DNA of 64,000 nucleotides from Varanus komodoensis (GCF_004798865.1 NW_025335589.1:10785532-10849531); one strand, 5' to 3'. Counted from the stretch's first letter, positions 13,438 through 26,716 are shown. Notes: a model not told the origin generated them from the sequence alone. Numbers and translations are program-made.

Positions 13438-14835
13438 TGTTATGTGAAATAATTAATAAGAAGCACTTTGAAGCACCATGGAAATGTTAAATATTATCAT
13501 TATTTATTGGTAACAGGTGAACCAAGCTGACAAGCCCATTTTCATAATCTTCTCCTGTGTTGTGGTATTCCTCGCTACAGGATTGTTTAATTTGCTTTGT
13601 TTAATTCACAGATAGAGACATCATGTGGCACTTCATTTGAAGATATCAAAAGGGATTTGCAATGTTAAACTACTAAAATTCACCACCACGTTAATTTTTG
13701 TTTAAACAATGAGTCCCTATATTTCGCATGGGGAAGGAAGATGTTTATTCAGTAAAAGCTATTTATCTCTGTTAACGCAGGAACAAAACCATCTTCCTGA
13801 TTATCCCCACAAAAGTAAATCACACATGCTTTACTCTGGGAGCTTTCTCTGTATTAATCATTCAGATTCCCAGTCACTGACACAGTTTCATAAATAAAAC
13901 GAGATGAGGAAACGTTGCTTCTGATGTTATGCAATATGGAACCTTTTACTGTAACTAAAAATAAATAAATAAAGCATGTGTCAAAGAAGTTTTTCCTTTG
14001 CTTCAAATAGCTTTTCTTTATTTCAAAAAATATTTTAGATTCATGTCTTTTTTAAAAAAACAGTGATTGTTTTATTGAAGGCTGGGAAACTTGCAAAGTA
14101 AATGTGAGTGCCCATTTCAAGCTAGTCCCAATGAGTTTCCCTCAAAAGAGTGGTCATAACAGCAGAGTCAGAAGCTGTGCTTCCATTTTCCTAACTCTGT
14201 CCATCAAGTTTCTTCCTGTGCTCTTTTTCAGTGTGCCTTCCATGTTCCAGGTGCCCGGGAGTCCCATTCTGTTTTGCTTTGTTCCCTTTTCTACTATGCA
14301 TCTACTATCCAGCGCTGTGTCGCCTCCTTTCTTGTCCCCACTGCCTGAAAAGGGAGGTGCATCATGGCTTCCTGGACCACAGCCGAAACCCAAGAGAGGA
14401 CAACAGAGCGCTCTCACACGTTGCTCCTGCTTACTCACCGAGTAACTCAGTTCAGCATGAGGACCTAGCAACCCTCCCATGAGCATCTCGTTAAAATTTT
14501 TTCTCTTTTGATTTTTGTTTCAAAAGCAGCTCCCTTTCTGTCAAACTGCATGAGAATGGCTGTCTCAATGCACCTAAAACCCCAGTGCAGACTGTTGTGC
14601 TAAATGAACAAACCCTAAAGAGGAACCAGGTGTCCTGGAGTATTGCAGGTGGGGCTTTCATGTGTATTCTCTCCTCCCACCATTCTTAAGCAGCTGAATA
14701 GGACTCCCTCTCGCTGTCACTGCCTCCATCTCTCTGGCATTCACATGCATGCCACAATGTTGCCAAGCATCAGCTGGAAAAGAAAAATGGAAGGCCGTGG
14801 GAGAGAGGAGTGCACTGACCTATTTCACATGCATG

Positions 14836-14836
14836 T

Positions 14837-14864
<28 letters not shown>
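14836..14864. repeat. CA microsatellite
   Basis: Uninterrupted AC dinucleotides over 29 bases. Confidence 0.95.
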
Positions 14865-14867
<3 letters not shown>

Positions 14868-17224
14868 CTGCAATTTATAGTATCCTGGAGAATGGTATGG
14901 TTGAATGGAACCAAGACACATACACATCTTGGTTCAGTGGGAGTGAGAGCAGAATGTCCCACTGTATTGTAGATCATTTACATTTCTAATAGGACTGAAA
15001 CCAAAATATTCACGGCAAGACAGAGTGTTAAAAATACTTCCCAGATGAAATATTAAAACCTACATGGTTTTAGGTTTTGCAAGCATAAAACACATTGCTA
15101 TACATAATACCATGGATGTAGAAGGGTTTTATCCAGCAGCTCTTTAGAAGAATGCAAGGCACTTCACTTGTGCACCAGGATCCAGAGAATAAACAACTGT
15201 CCAGTTAGGTCTGTGTGTCCTCATGGCACACTTTGAGGAGACTTTTAAAGTAATCCATGACATTACATATGAGTCTTTTTTCATCAGGAATCCCACAGAA
15301 CCAACAAGGCTCTTTGGATCTTCACCACAGCAATTAACTTCTGATCAATGCTAGATCAAAATATGGCATTATGAAAGGAAGCAGGCTTCTCCCTCACTGT
15401 CTGTCATCTCATATAGCCACACAGTGAGCACAGAAAGCATCTGGTTTCATTTTAACACCAATTCCCAATTAGTGTCATCTCTGCAAATACCATGTTAGTG
15501 GCAATTAAAGTATAACTTCTTGACAACCTAGGATCATAAACCATGAATTGTACTCAATCTTAGTCCTACTTAGAAGAGACTGATTGAAAAGAAAGAGACT
15601 AAAGTTAGAACAACACTGGATACAATCTCAAATTTTAAACTAACACTTGTCCTTTTTGGACATAATGATAAAATAAGGTTTGTCTACTAATCCATGAATT
15701 ATTTCTCTGGAATGCCCCCAGAATAATAAAATATCTAGGGCATGCTAGAAAAAAATGCTAGCCTCTAAAAGATGGCAGCTGAAATCAGGTCCACCTTTGC
15801 TAGACAAAATAAGCTCTGCCCACACTCTGAATGAATGACAAATGGGTACAAGTGGAATAATGAAAACGCATCCCACAAATACTTATGTCTTTGCTTTGTT
15901 ACAAATGAAAACTTGACTAAATTCAGACCATTTCAGTCACTTGTTACTTCCTGTGAAATAAATGTCATGTCTACCAATGCCATCAGGAAAATAGATAGTG
16001 GGATATATACAACAGAGGAAAGAAAACTATGTCCATCCAGTGACTAATATGGAAGAAATGTTTTGTAGTTTATGCCTAAAACAAATCTCTGTTTTACATA
16101 TGGCTCTTTCCTACTTTCTTTCTTCCTCACTGCAGCCTGCTTATTCACCCACCTCTTCCTCTGGCCCAGACCACAGGGATGGCGAGAAGGATCCTCAGGA
16201 GATGCTGCTGTCTGCTTACTCACCTGTCTGTCAAGCACACACCTGAGTGAAGTGTTGGGAAAGAGAAGCAGGAGCAAGAGCAGCTGGCCGCCAGAATGGT
16301 GAGAAGGTGGGCTCAGTGTGGGAGGGGATCCCTTGAGGCTGCCTTGCCCAAGGGCCCTCAGAAATCTCAAGGCAGCACGGCAGGTAGCCACGAACAGCTC
16401 CATGAGCCCCAGTAAAAAATGCTTTTATTTGTCCTAGTGAGGCCAGAGGAAAAGCACAACAGGTGTTCATGTTTGAAAGCTGGCAGAGAACGGGGTGTCA
16501 GAAAAAGCAGGCAGGCCTTGCAGTTTATAGCTGCCTGTTATCAGTCCCTTCCCAGAAATGCACACCTGGGAGAGGTGCCCACGGTGAGCCAGCCTTGCAC
16601 TCTGTGTGCAAGGCATTTCAAACTGCTGCTATGCGCCTCACAAAACCAGATTTCCACTGCTGCTTGCTGCTGCAGTATCCCTTTCCACCATTCCCAGATT
16701 TTCCTATGAAAGAAAGCCAAACAATTTTTCATTTACTTTATTAGCCGGAAAATTTCCTTACAGAAAGCAAAATACTGGCATCAAAAGAAATAGAGATTTC
16801 CAGCTGATTTTCTGGCTGCTTCTAGTATGGACTGGGAAATGAAAGCATATAGATTGGGCCTAAAACTGGTTATGGGTAGGATAAATGTCATGCATCATTT
16901 TGTTAATCAGATTTTGCACACTGTGCTGTCCTGCACCGCACACCCATCCACTTCAACAACGAATGATGCTCTTTTATAACAGGTTTGCAAAACACTGAAA
17001 CTTGCCCAAGTTTAGGAGAGCTCTTGGGCAAGATGCCCCGTGCAAAGCCATCTTCTTGCTCCTGTCTCTGCTTAGGGATGTGTGAGAGATTTGTTTCAGT
17101 TAATTTTTGATCCTGTTATAACCAGTTCACATTTTCTGAACTGTACCCAGACTCAAATGCAATCCGCAGTCAAGGTCCATGGATTGCAGAGCTAGCAGTG
17201 TAAGCTGTGAACCCCACCCCCAAA

Positions 17225-18780
17225 TAAAGTCATTTTATAGCATGTGTACTTCATGCATCCATTCGTTCATTCCTGTGCCACCCAACAGCTGAAGCTCTCT
17301 GAATAGTTCATAAAAACCATACCATTTCCCCCAAAATGCAAGCATTTAAAGACAAAATAGAAACAGTTAAAAGAGCCTATATTGAAGACTGTGTGTGTAA
17401 AAAACCTGGGATGGCTAATCCCTTCAAGCCCTTGAGCACCCATTAATATCTTTAAAGGTTTCCATCACACAGGGCCATCTTAACCTGGTGCCAAAAAGAT
17501 GACAGGCCTCAATGGGGAAGTTATTTCAAAGTTCAGGGACCCTTCTTTTGTTGCTGCCCTCCAATCCTCTCAGGGTTGGAACTTGGAGGAATGTCCTGGA
17601 TGTTGAGCATAGTAGCCAAGTAGATGCCCACTGAGAGTGGTTATTTCTCAAGAACTTCTCTCCCAAGTTGGCTGTGTGAGGATTCGTTGACTTAAATAAG
17701 CAATCTAAACAGGGCTGAGAGGCACACAGAAAGCCGATGCAAGTGGTCCAGATCTGGTCATATGCAGCTCAGAATTCTAGTTCTTGGTCTGGGTGCCACA
17801 TTTTGCACAGTGCACTGCAGTGATCTAATTTAGAAGTTACCAGAGTGCAGATTACTGGAATCGGGCTATTCCAGTTCAGATATGGGGTAGGAGAGTGTCC
17901 AGCCAGAGCTAGTAGGAGGCACAGCATGCTAGTGAAGCCACCTGAACCTCAAGTGACAAAGATAGATCAAAGACCCTGAACCTGTGAACCTGCTTCTCCA
18001 AGGGGAGTTCAATCCCATCGAGAACAAGTTGAACACCTTCCATCTAGTCTGAGGAACCACACATTAACAGCACTACAGTCTTGTCTGGACTGAGCATCCG
18101 TTTGTTGGCCTTTGCTGTGTCCATTGTCGCACTGGATAAGGGCTTAGCATATCCACAGCCCCACCTCTAAAGATTGAAGGGAGAAATAGAACTGTGTATC
18201 ATCAGCACAACGGTGACACCACACTCCAAAACCCCAGAAGATCCCCTTGGTGATTTCATGTCGATGTTAAACAGCATGAGGGACAGAGCAGGCCCCCAAG
18301 GAACTCCATGCTGGGGAATTCGCAATATTCACCAAGCACCACCTTCTGGAGGCAGTGTTCCAAAGCCACTGCCACTTCACCCTAACCCCTAACCCAGACA
18401 GTTGCCCCAGATGGCATCAAAATGTGCTAAGTGACCCAGGAGTATCAATAAAGTCACACTTCCCCTGTCTTTGTCCTAGCATAGGTCATAATACAGGGCA
18501 ACCAGAGTTGTTTTCCTACCAAAACTTGGCTTGAACTCCAACTGAAATAAATCCAGGTAATTAGGAAGATCTAGGTCTGCTCAATAACCTTGCCCCAAGA
18601 GAACATTTGCTACCAGCCTAAATTTTATATGATCTTCTGACTTCAGTAGAGCTTGGAAAAAGTTAACAGAGACATACCATGCCAGGAGTTACTGGATCTG
18701 TATGAATCACTTCCATGTAGTAGATCAATGAAGTGCAGGTGGCAGCTTTTTAGGAAAGAGCTTTCTGGATAGGCTTCAGC
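17225..18780 (-). mobile_element. LINE remnant of the L2/CR1 clade, minus strand
   Basis: The left edge (17250-17300), read in reverse, is a LINE 3' end: AGAGAGCTTCAGCTGTTGGG, then GTGGCACAGGAATGAACGAA. The interior reproduces, on the plus strand, a long dispersed squamate repeat. Landmarks are TGATCTAATTTAGAAGTTAC, CACCTGAACCTCAAGTGACA, CCCCTTGGTGATTTCATGTC, ATGTTAAACAGCATGAGGGA and CCCCCAAGGAACTCCATG. The 25.2 kb and 8.8 kb elements carry other sections of the same family. It has no intact frame. The exact clade is inference from the 3' end. Confidence 0.65.
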
Positions 18781-21765
18781 CAATCAGACTGACGTTTTGA
18801 TCTTCCTGGCAGAAAGAAATATAAGCATCCTCCTGAGCTGAGCTTTGTTTGTGCTGCACATTCTTCTTGAGCTCAGGTGTGTTCCTACGTTCTTGCTTAT
18901 TATTTGAACCCTACTTCTGATGTTCTTCTCAAGTATCATCCTGCCCTGTTCTTCAATCTTGACTTGTTCTTCAGTTCTGACCATTGGCTTCTCCCACAGC
19001 TTATGGGGCTCAGTGTGCCTCAGATAGCTTCCAGCAGCATCACCCTGACATGCAATACGATACAGTCCTCTCAGGACCATAATAGGCATTCCTTTAAATC
19101 CTGCCTATGTCTTCTTTCCATTTTTGTTGGAGAACAGGCACATGGAGTCAAGCCTAATCTTAAAAGCCCCCTTACCTTCCCATGCTGGGGTCTGAAGGTG
19201 GATCAAGGTCCTTGTGCCTGTTCTACAAGCCATACCTTCAAATACAGATTTAATATAATGTCTTTCTGGACCTTGAACAGCTGCCATGTTTATTCATCAA
19301 CCAAAAAGATTTTAATTATCTTTGTGAACAGGGCCTGTATATCAAACAAACAAATAACTTCAAAAATCCCCTGAGCAATGAACTGCAAGACTGGACACCC
19401 AGTACTAAGCCCACTGAGACACGGCCAGCATATTCTACGCTGACAGTGCTGAGAATCTGTTAGAGAGGACTGATGATTGTGACCATCATTTGACAGCCCT
19501 GGGAGGATCAAGGAAAGGCAGCCAGCATTTTTCAACTTTCACCTATTGTGTACAATCTTAGACAAGTCAGACTTCTTTGAAATTCCATTTCCATGTCGGT
19601 AAAATGAGTCATTTTTAACCTCAAACACTGCTGTGAAGTCATTCATTCATGGATCTGGAGAACATCAGGGGAAGAATTATATTCTCCTGAAGTATACGGA
19701 AAGCAATATAAAAATGGCAAATAGCAGATTTTAATAAGCCCTCATGTACAAGTCTTATGGTGGATGACTCTTTGTTTGCTTGTTTCTTCTCCTGTTGTGT
19801 CCTGATGCCTTAGGCAACCGTGTGGGTCTGTCTTTCGAATTACTGATGCCCCTACACAACTAGTCACTGTTCTGACTCATTGGGATGGCAGTGAGCCATT
19901 TTACATAGGCTTCATAGAAGATCAACTTTTATGTGTGGCTTTCAAAGAAAACAACCTAACAGCTGTAATGGTGAATCATGTATATACAGCAGAAAGCCAA
20001 ATCTCAAGAGCATTTTAGGGGTGCAGTCAGTAAGACATCAAAGTACAATTTTTACACTTTCCAATGAGAGGTGCATAAAGCTATATACTTTATCTAGAAT
20101 TTTGAAGTGTGGGTTGTGTCAACAAAAGGAGACACCAGCTGCAGTCACAGTTCCGAGTCCCAAAAGGGTGTTGTCCAACCTGACCTGTGTCTTGACCAGT
20201 TACTCAACAGAACACTGGGGAAAACTTTCTCTTGCAATCCCAGAATGATGGACACTTCAGAGGTTGAACAGGGAATACGAGTCTGAGACAAGAAGTTTCA
20301 TTGTTTTGTGCCTTAGAGAAATAGCAGTAGGTTGTTGTGAATCACACACTCAGTGGATTTCAAATCAAATGCCAGTTTGTATAAGCTGATTAAAAGAAAT
20401 GTTTAGGTGGAAAATATGTGTTGTAAAGTCTGTCAGAGTACTAAGAGATTTTGACATACAGGCCTTTGAAGTAGTCTTTCATCAACTCATGATAACATGG
20501 AATGTTCAGCCAAGGAGAGATGAGGATGTGTCTTCTAGCCTTGGTTCCTCCATCTACCACTTTCCCATGTTGAACTGGAATGTCTGGATGGAGTTGCAGT
20601 CTTCAGTGTAAAATGGAAACCTGATTGAACAAGGTTCTTGATCATACCAAGGGCTGCAACCATGTTCAGATGAATCCAGGAATATTGCCTTCCTGGGCTT
20701 TTCCCATCAACATAAGATAATTTGGAATGGAAAGAGCAAAAGCAGCAGGCAAATCCTCATTTTCCCTTCCTGATTTGATCTTTAAATCCCTGAAAAGGGG
20801 TGCTTAGTTTGAACTGGTGGAGTATAAAATGGGTTGTAGAGAAAAAGAGAAATAAGATTCTCTTATTTTCTTGCTAATAGAGATGGGCAAATATGTCAGT
20901 TTAAGTTTCTGTCATTCTAAATTTTCTAATCTTAATTTAGTTCATCCTGTACTTTGAGAATTTTTAAAAACTTCACATAATTTATTGTGCATGTTTCCCT
21001 TACCATACACACATTTTTGTATGTGACTTGTCGGTGCATTTTTTCAAGTCCTATATTTCCTAATATAATACAGTTATGTTATTTTCACAAACCTAGCATT
21101 TTTGTATGCACCTTCCCCTAATACACACATTCTGGATAGACAATTTTATTAGAGAACTGACAAATTCATAAAAGTCTGAATTGCAAAGAATACCTGAGTT
21201 TTGGTTGTGCATTGTTTTGAAAATATGAAATGAGGTGTTTGTACACAAATGTGAACTGACAAAAATCCCCTTTATCGTTACATGCCATATAACCACCTCT
21301 GCTGCAGCTAATTCATTAATTGCTCATTCCTTGTTCTCTGCTGTTTGCAGCTTGGACTCATTTACCAAATTTGGGATCTTCAAGATTAACACATTTGGCA
21401 TAGTTTTAGGGGTTTTGCTCTTGACATTTCAAAAAGGACAAACCCCAGCACAGCTCAGCCACTTGGACTCTAGCCTACCACAGTCATGCCTTTCTTTTCA
21501 CTGTCCATTTACTTCAGCTGGACTCATTGCATGCCATTGCATTTAAGCAGTCAAAGAATTCCAAACATTTATCATTCAGAATGGTGCCTGGTTTGTGTCT
21601 GATTTGTGTGGCACAGATTTTAACTCTGTGTTAACTATGCAGAGGTTAACTAATCTAGTTAATTTTATGTTAACTAATAAGGCTCAACTGGAGTGGATTT
21701 CAAATATTAATTTCTCAAGTCATTCAGAAGGTTGACTCTTCCACTTAGAAATGTCATTCCATGGC
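18781..21765. other. Intergenic DNA, no recognisable gene
   Basis: This contains the longest plus-strand open frame of the window (18877-19374), which has no recognisable domain, and the AT-rich repeat at 20.9-21.25 kb. The rest is unremarkable. Confidence 0.5.
20885..21250. repeat. AT-rich repeat with internal degenerate tandem structure, copy 2
   Basis: Same orientation and block order as the copy at 9675-9965. Units run ATTTTTGTATGTGACTTG, CCTAATATAATA, ATTTTTGTATGCACCTTC and CCCTAATACACACATT, then AATTGCAAAG, TGCATTGTTTTGAAAATATG and AATGAGGTGTTTGT. The divergence between copies suggests an old family. Confidence 0.6.
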
Positions 21766-22829
21766 TGCGTTCACACATAATGGCAAGCCATGCTGGATTC
21801 TTTGCATGGGAATCCAGGAAGCATAGTGAAGCGTGACTCTGGTCAGTGCGAATCTCCACAGAAAAGCTACGGTCTGCACATCATTGCTTGCCATTGCATG
21901 TGACCTCCATTGTCAGGTTTTCTTTGGTTTCCCCAGTTTTGTTAGCGAGCTCAGCAGCAAGAGCAGCTGCTGAAGCAGGCTCCCCAGCTGCCCTTTTCCA
22001 CTGCCCTGTCCTGCCTCATAACTGATGGAGCTGACTGGCCATCTCAGTGTTGCCTCACTTCCCTGCTGGTGCACAGCCTCCAATGCCTGGATGTCCTGCC
22101 ACAGCAGTACCTACCATGATGCTCCACCAGGATGGCCATCTCATGAGCTGCCTCACCACCATGCCGGTTTCACAGTGCACCTTACAAGAGGGATTGCTGG
22201 TACTACTGGCTGGTTGCTGCCCTGCACTGGAGCAGCATCCAGTAAGGAGCTGCCCTTGCTTGCCAAAGGGAACCCCTGGCCTGCTTCCGGGGAAGTGCCC
22301 TGCTCACTGCAGGGGCAGTGTATATGGAGAGCGTCCCAGGGAGCTCGTGCCTCTTGCTCTGCCTCCTGCCCTTTGCCCTGCTCCCTCCCTGGCCCTGACA
22401 ATCCAGTGGACCCCATACAAGCACCCTTCCTGACAGCCTGCTAGTGAAGCTTCCCGGACTGGCTGGCAGGGTGGGCTCCCTCATTTTCTGGCACCGGTAC
22501 CTGCACTGCTGCTGTCTGTGTGTCGGGCTGCTGAGGGCAGGTGGTCCTGCAGCATGTGAGAGTCCTGCACAGGGGGGAGCGCTGGGCATGGAGTGTGCCA
22601 GCTGGCTGAGAAGATGCCCAGGGGAGCGTGTGGGCCAATGGGGGAGGGACAGCCAGGGCAGCCAGAAGCAGTGCATTCTGGGAGTGGTTCTAAGCCCCAG
22701 AGGCTGATAGTATACAAGCTGCCATTTGGAAGGAAGGTGGAGGTGTGTGGAAATTACTCACGCTCAGTTACTATGTGAAATGTGAACTGATAGGCCATGT
22801 GGTAACTGTTAGTGTTATGTGTGAACTCA
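21766..22829. mobile_element. Probable non-autonomous DNA element with inverted ends and a GC-rich interior
   Basis: The ends carry GTTCACACATAA (21769-21780) and its exact reverse complement TTATGTGTGAAC (22815-22826). GTTCACACA-type ends are typical of short DNA elements in squamates. Between them, about 21930-22730 is markedly richer in G and C than its surroundings and holds overlapping open frames on both strands, none with a recognisable domain. I found no clear target duplication. The element call is therefore moderate, and the GC block could be a separate insertion. Confidence 0.45.
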
Positions 22830-25227
22830 GTTCATGCCCAATGCACCATGGTGTTCAACATTAAATGGGATCAAAGAATATCCCATCTACACCTTTCACC
22901 AAGATGTTTAAAGGCACAGACATAAAATAATTGCAACCATATCTTTAAAGAAATATAATTAAGTTAAAACAGCAGCAGCTAAAATTGTTTTGCTCAGAAC
23001 ATTACTTAAGCACAGATTGTCTTTAGGGTTTTCTTTAAAAAAATTCAAAACCAACAAACAACATTGTCGAGAAGGTTGTATTCCTGGGTATGTTGTTTCA
23101 ATGATGTGGGGCCATGACTAAAAAAGCCCTATTTTTAGTATCCTCACGGAATGGCATTTTTTTTCCGGTTGAGGTTTTTCTTATTTTTGTTTTCTTGTTT
23201 TTTGGTTTCACAACCCACTTTCTGCATGAATTGTACAAACTGTCTTCCACAGCAATTCCATGTAGCTTGTTTATTCACTTTCATGGATATGTCCTTCTGT
23301 CCATTCCATCTGCAGCTAAAGAGTTTCTTTGAGCAAACACCCCAAGAGCCTTCTGCTGCAAAAGCACAATATTGGAGACTGTGTGCCCTAATTAAACAAT
23401 AAAACTGTGTGGAAAGAACCTACACCATTGTATCAGCACGGGCTGCAAACACTTGGGCACAAGCCTTATTGTAATTCAGTAGGACTTGAATCAGCAGTTC
23501 TTCATCAGTGCCAATGATCTGTCCCAACCAAATTTGTTCCTAAAATCTGACTACTGATGCTTTCTTATTTTAGCACTTGGAAAATGTGAAAACCTTGATG
23601 GAAGTACCTGGAAGTATCTCAAAAGAAGTGGGAAGTCAAATGACATATGATAGCTCATTTTAATTGGCCACACAAAGCACTTGGTATTTCTGCCATCAAA
23701 GTGTAAAAATATTCTTTTTCTATGGGGGAAGTTACAACTTTGAAAAAAAAAGGGATTCTAAATATCCTTTTACTTACAGTACACAAGAAGGTGCAAAATG
23801 AAACTGCTCCTTCTGTGAAGTGGCTAATTTGAAATCTAATCTGGCATCTCTGAAACGTTTTGATCTTGCGGCCCCTTTTTAGGAACACCTGCAGCTTATA
23901 TCACACACATTTCCATTCAGGACAATCTGTAAAATTGTTATAGTGTAGTCCCGTACCATGTCACATTGTGGCAGTACCTTTGATCTCTGCCCTTGGGAAA
24001 GATTTCTTCATGTGGGCAGTGGCGGCAGCTGTAAATACAACAGTTAATACTATTGAGGTATTGAATTTCCCATTTATTTTGCTGGCTGAAGTCAGAAGGC
24101 TGTACTGCATTTCCCATACAACTTGCTTTCAAGTTTCTGAAGATTGAAGATAATCTAGTAAATGGATGGCCTTAGATACTTTTTCAATGGTGTTACAATG
24201 GGGGAAATACCTCTTGATCCTTTTTAAATCTAGGGAAACAAATGTAAATGCTAAATCACTCTGTGTGTGTGTGTGTGTGTGTGTGTGACTCCATGTTCAA
24301 CAGTTTGGATTTTGACCTGGTGGCCAAGTTTGCAAATCATGCTAAACCTCCCTGAGAACAGATCACTGTGAGTTGGTTGTTGCTAAACAACACTACCCTG
24401 GACAGATGATCAGATGCCCAGCATCTTGGCATGGTGTCTTCTCCCTTCATTTGTCCTGCCTACTCCCAGCCTGCATCCCAGCGGAACCCATCTTTATCCT
24501 CATATTCGCAATGAATGGGAGTTCAGCCTGACTCCTGATCACTACATAGCTATCAAATCTACAAGCTGCAAAACACAAGTTTGTGGAGTCTCCTGTTCTT
24601 TGCTGAAGGAAACTGCCCCACCCTCTATTCCTTCTCTGAACATTTTTAATGTTCCCAACCAGTGCTGTGGGATGGGCAGTTGGACCTTCAAATTTGCACA
24701 AATGGAGTCAGTATATATTTTATTTTCTAGTCCTTCAAATGTGTGAAAATCAGTTCAGGGTTGGTTCTGTTATTGTTGTTCCATCTTTTGCAAGTGTGGA
24801 TATGTTTAGAATTGGAATTTTCATTGTCAAGTTGTATCAGGATGACAGCAACTAATACAGTACCCCCAAGCATATCAATATGCCCTTTACATGTATGAAA
24901 ACGCCACTTCAAATTCCACATTCATAATAGCTTGAAATATCAGCTGCCAAAATCCTCCTCCACTTGGGTGCTTTCCTTAACAGCAAATTCTGAAAGAGGC
25001 AGCTGAATGAGACTGGACCTTTTGGTGTGGGTGTGATTGCCATGGACTATGAGGAGCTTATTAATGCCTTGACAATGTGACCATCTATGGAGCATGTGAA
25101 TAAAAAGGGAAAATATGCCTTGCTCTACACTTGCACAGGACAAGACTTGCAGGCTGGGAGTACCCAAACCAATTTAAACCAATTTTTAAAGAACAAAGAA
25201 AGGGTTACTAACACAGTGGGGACATTT
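22830..25227. other. Intergenic DNA, no recognisable gene
   Basis: AT-rich sequence with a TG microsatellite at 24262-24287 and one short MITE-like stretch near 23460. I see nothing else. Confidence 0.5.
24262..24287. repeat. TG microsatellite
   Basis: Thirteen TG units without interruption. Confidence 0.95.
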
Positions 25228-25900
25228 GTTCGTTCGTTCGTTCGTTCTTTCGTTCATTCATTGAAAACATTTCTATCCTGTCCTTTGCAACAAGCCTCAG
25301 AACAGCTTACAAAAGGTTAAAATAGTAATATAAAATGCAATTAAAACATTCAGTAATATCACAACATAAACAACATTTCAAACTAAAGAAAAGGAAGAAA
25401 GAAGGAAAAGGAAAGAAAAAAGAAAATGTGACTGTGTAAAATTATTAATTATTGTTAAATTTTTAAATATTAAAAAGATGGCTAAATAAAAAAGGTCTTT
25501 ACCTGGTGCCAGAAAATGTAGAAAGGCGGCACCAGGCGGACCTCTCTGGGGAGTGTATTCCATAGTCTGGGCACCACCGCAGAGAAGGTCCTCCTCCAGG
25601 TAGATACCCTCCATACCTCCTTCAAAGAGGGTTCCCAGAGCAAGGCCTCCCCTGCTGCTCTTTAAGGGGGTGAGGGCATATAGGGGAGGAGACGTTCCTT
25701 CAGGTCTCCTGGTCCCAAGCCAAGTGAAGAGATGAACACTGGCAGCATTGAAAGCAGAGCTGGAGGTTTGATGGCAGCAGCACTAGCAAGATCACAAGGA
25801 GTGACCAAGAGGGCTTCCACTGCTCTTGCTAGGTGGATCTGCCACTGTTTTGACAGCTCTGGATGAAATGACCCTGCTGGGTTCAAATATCACAATAAAT
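25228..25900 (-). mobile_element. LINE remnant of the L2/CR1 clade with TTCG/TTCA tail
   Basis: A TTCG to TTCATTCA simple repeat at 25228-25263 is the reverse of a GAATGAAC-type 3' tail. The interior continues with GGTCTTTACCTGGTGCCAGA, GCACCAGGCGGACCTCTCTG, GGAGTGTATTCCATAGTCTG and GGCACCACCGCAGAGAAGG. This is the well-known order of a dispersed squamate LINE on the opposite strand, matching another section of the family at 17.2 kb. The purine-rich tract at 25380-25430 is probably internal expansion. Confidence 0.68.
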
Positions 25901-26640
25901 CATCCTAAGATCAAGCCACCCTAAACAACTGTCCTACAATCCATAGGCTTTCAGGGTAGATTGTTTGCAAAAAAGAAATAAAAAGAGAGTGAACATGAGA
26001 AAAGAGAAAAAGAGAGAAAGCTACAGAGGTTTATATGCCATGTTAAGCCTCTATGGACATAGGGCCTGTAAAAACATGCAGTTAGAAAATCAGCATGCAA
26101 AATCTATGGTGGTGAGTCTCCATTGATAATACAAAAGAGGGACTTTCTGAAAGTCACTGTCCATGCATAAAAGGTGGTGGAATTCATGATGGACAGACAG
26201 CACTGGTTTCCTCTTACTCACATGTTTATTTTTCTCAGTTTTAGAATGCTCCAACAAGGCAGAAAAATGTCTACTTAGTATGAGAGATAAATTCTAAGAA
26301 TTGATACACAAAATTTGTGATGGGAGAACAGACTGCAAAAGGGAACCACAGGGAAACCCCTCTGCTCAAATATGCCAGCTGCTGCTCCTCTGAGGTGGTC
26401 CATTTCTGAAATGAAGCTCAACTCCACTATTCTTCTACCCATTCTGTCATTCTCCCACTTTCTCATACAAAAGCCAGGACTTGAAGAAAGAAGGCTGGGG
26501 GAAGGCCTGATTGAGATGTGCAAACTGCTGCAGGACTTCTGCCTGCTGAAAATGATGTGCAAAACATGAATTCCACAGAGAGTTCCTTGTGCTGAAGGAA
26601 GCCCTCCACCACCTGCTACTTCCCTTTCTATTGGCTAAAG

Positions 26641-26716
26641 CTTTAAAAATAAATAAAAATAAATAAAAATAACATAAAATAGCATAAAATAACATAAAAA
26701 TAACATAACATAAAAT
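26641..26716. repeat. AAATA / ACATAAAATA simple repeat
   Basis: Imperfect iterations of AAATA pass into ACATAAAATA units. Confidence 0.85.

Larger units (their letters stand above)
10405..17224. other. Intergenic DNA, repeats and no recognisable gene
   Basis: Apart from the MITE at 13.4 kb, I see a CA microsatellite at 14836-14864 and several GC-richer stretches (12600-13100, 14150-14480, 16100-16700). These carry unconvincing overlapping open frames on both strands, with no splice or domain support. Bases 10460-11100 are also open in pieces but match nothing I know. Confidence 0.5.

Noticed and set aside
14104-14486. Frames of about 110 codons on both strands
   Set aside because: Frames overlap on opposite strands in a GC-richer patch with no family resemblance; chance is sufficient.
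16044-16744. Cluster of short frames on both strands
   Set aside because: Same reasons as above; no splice continuity between them.
18384-18404. CCCTAACCCCTAACCC text resembling interstitial telomere repeat
   Set aside because: Only two imperfect units; chance.
18770-18850. CAATCAG plus ATATAAGC text resembling a long-terminal-repeat promoter
   Set aside because: No matching second copy, no paired ends and no internal genes nearby; the motifs are too short to support the call.
22025-22717. Several overlapping frames of 80-157 codons on both strands
   Set aside because: High GC lowers stop frequency in every frame. None has a start context, splice site or domain.
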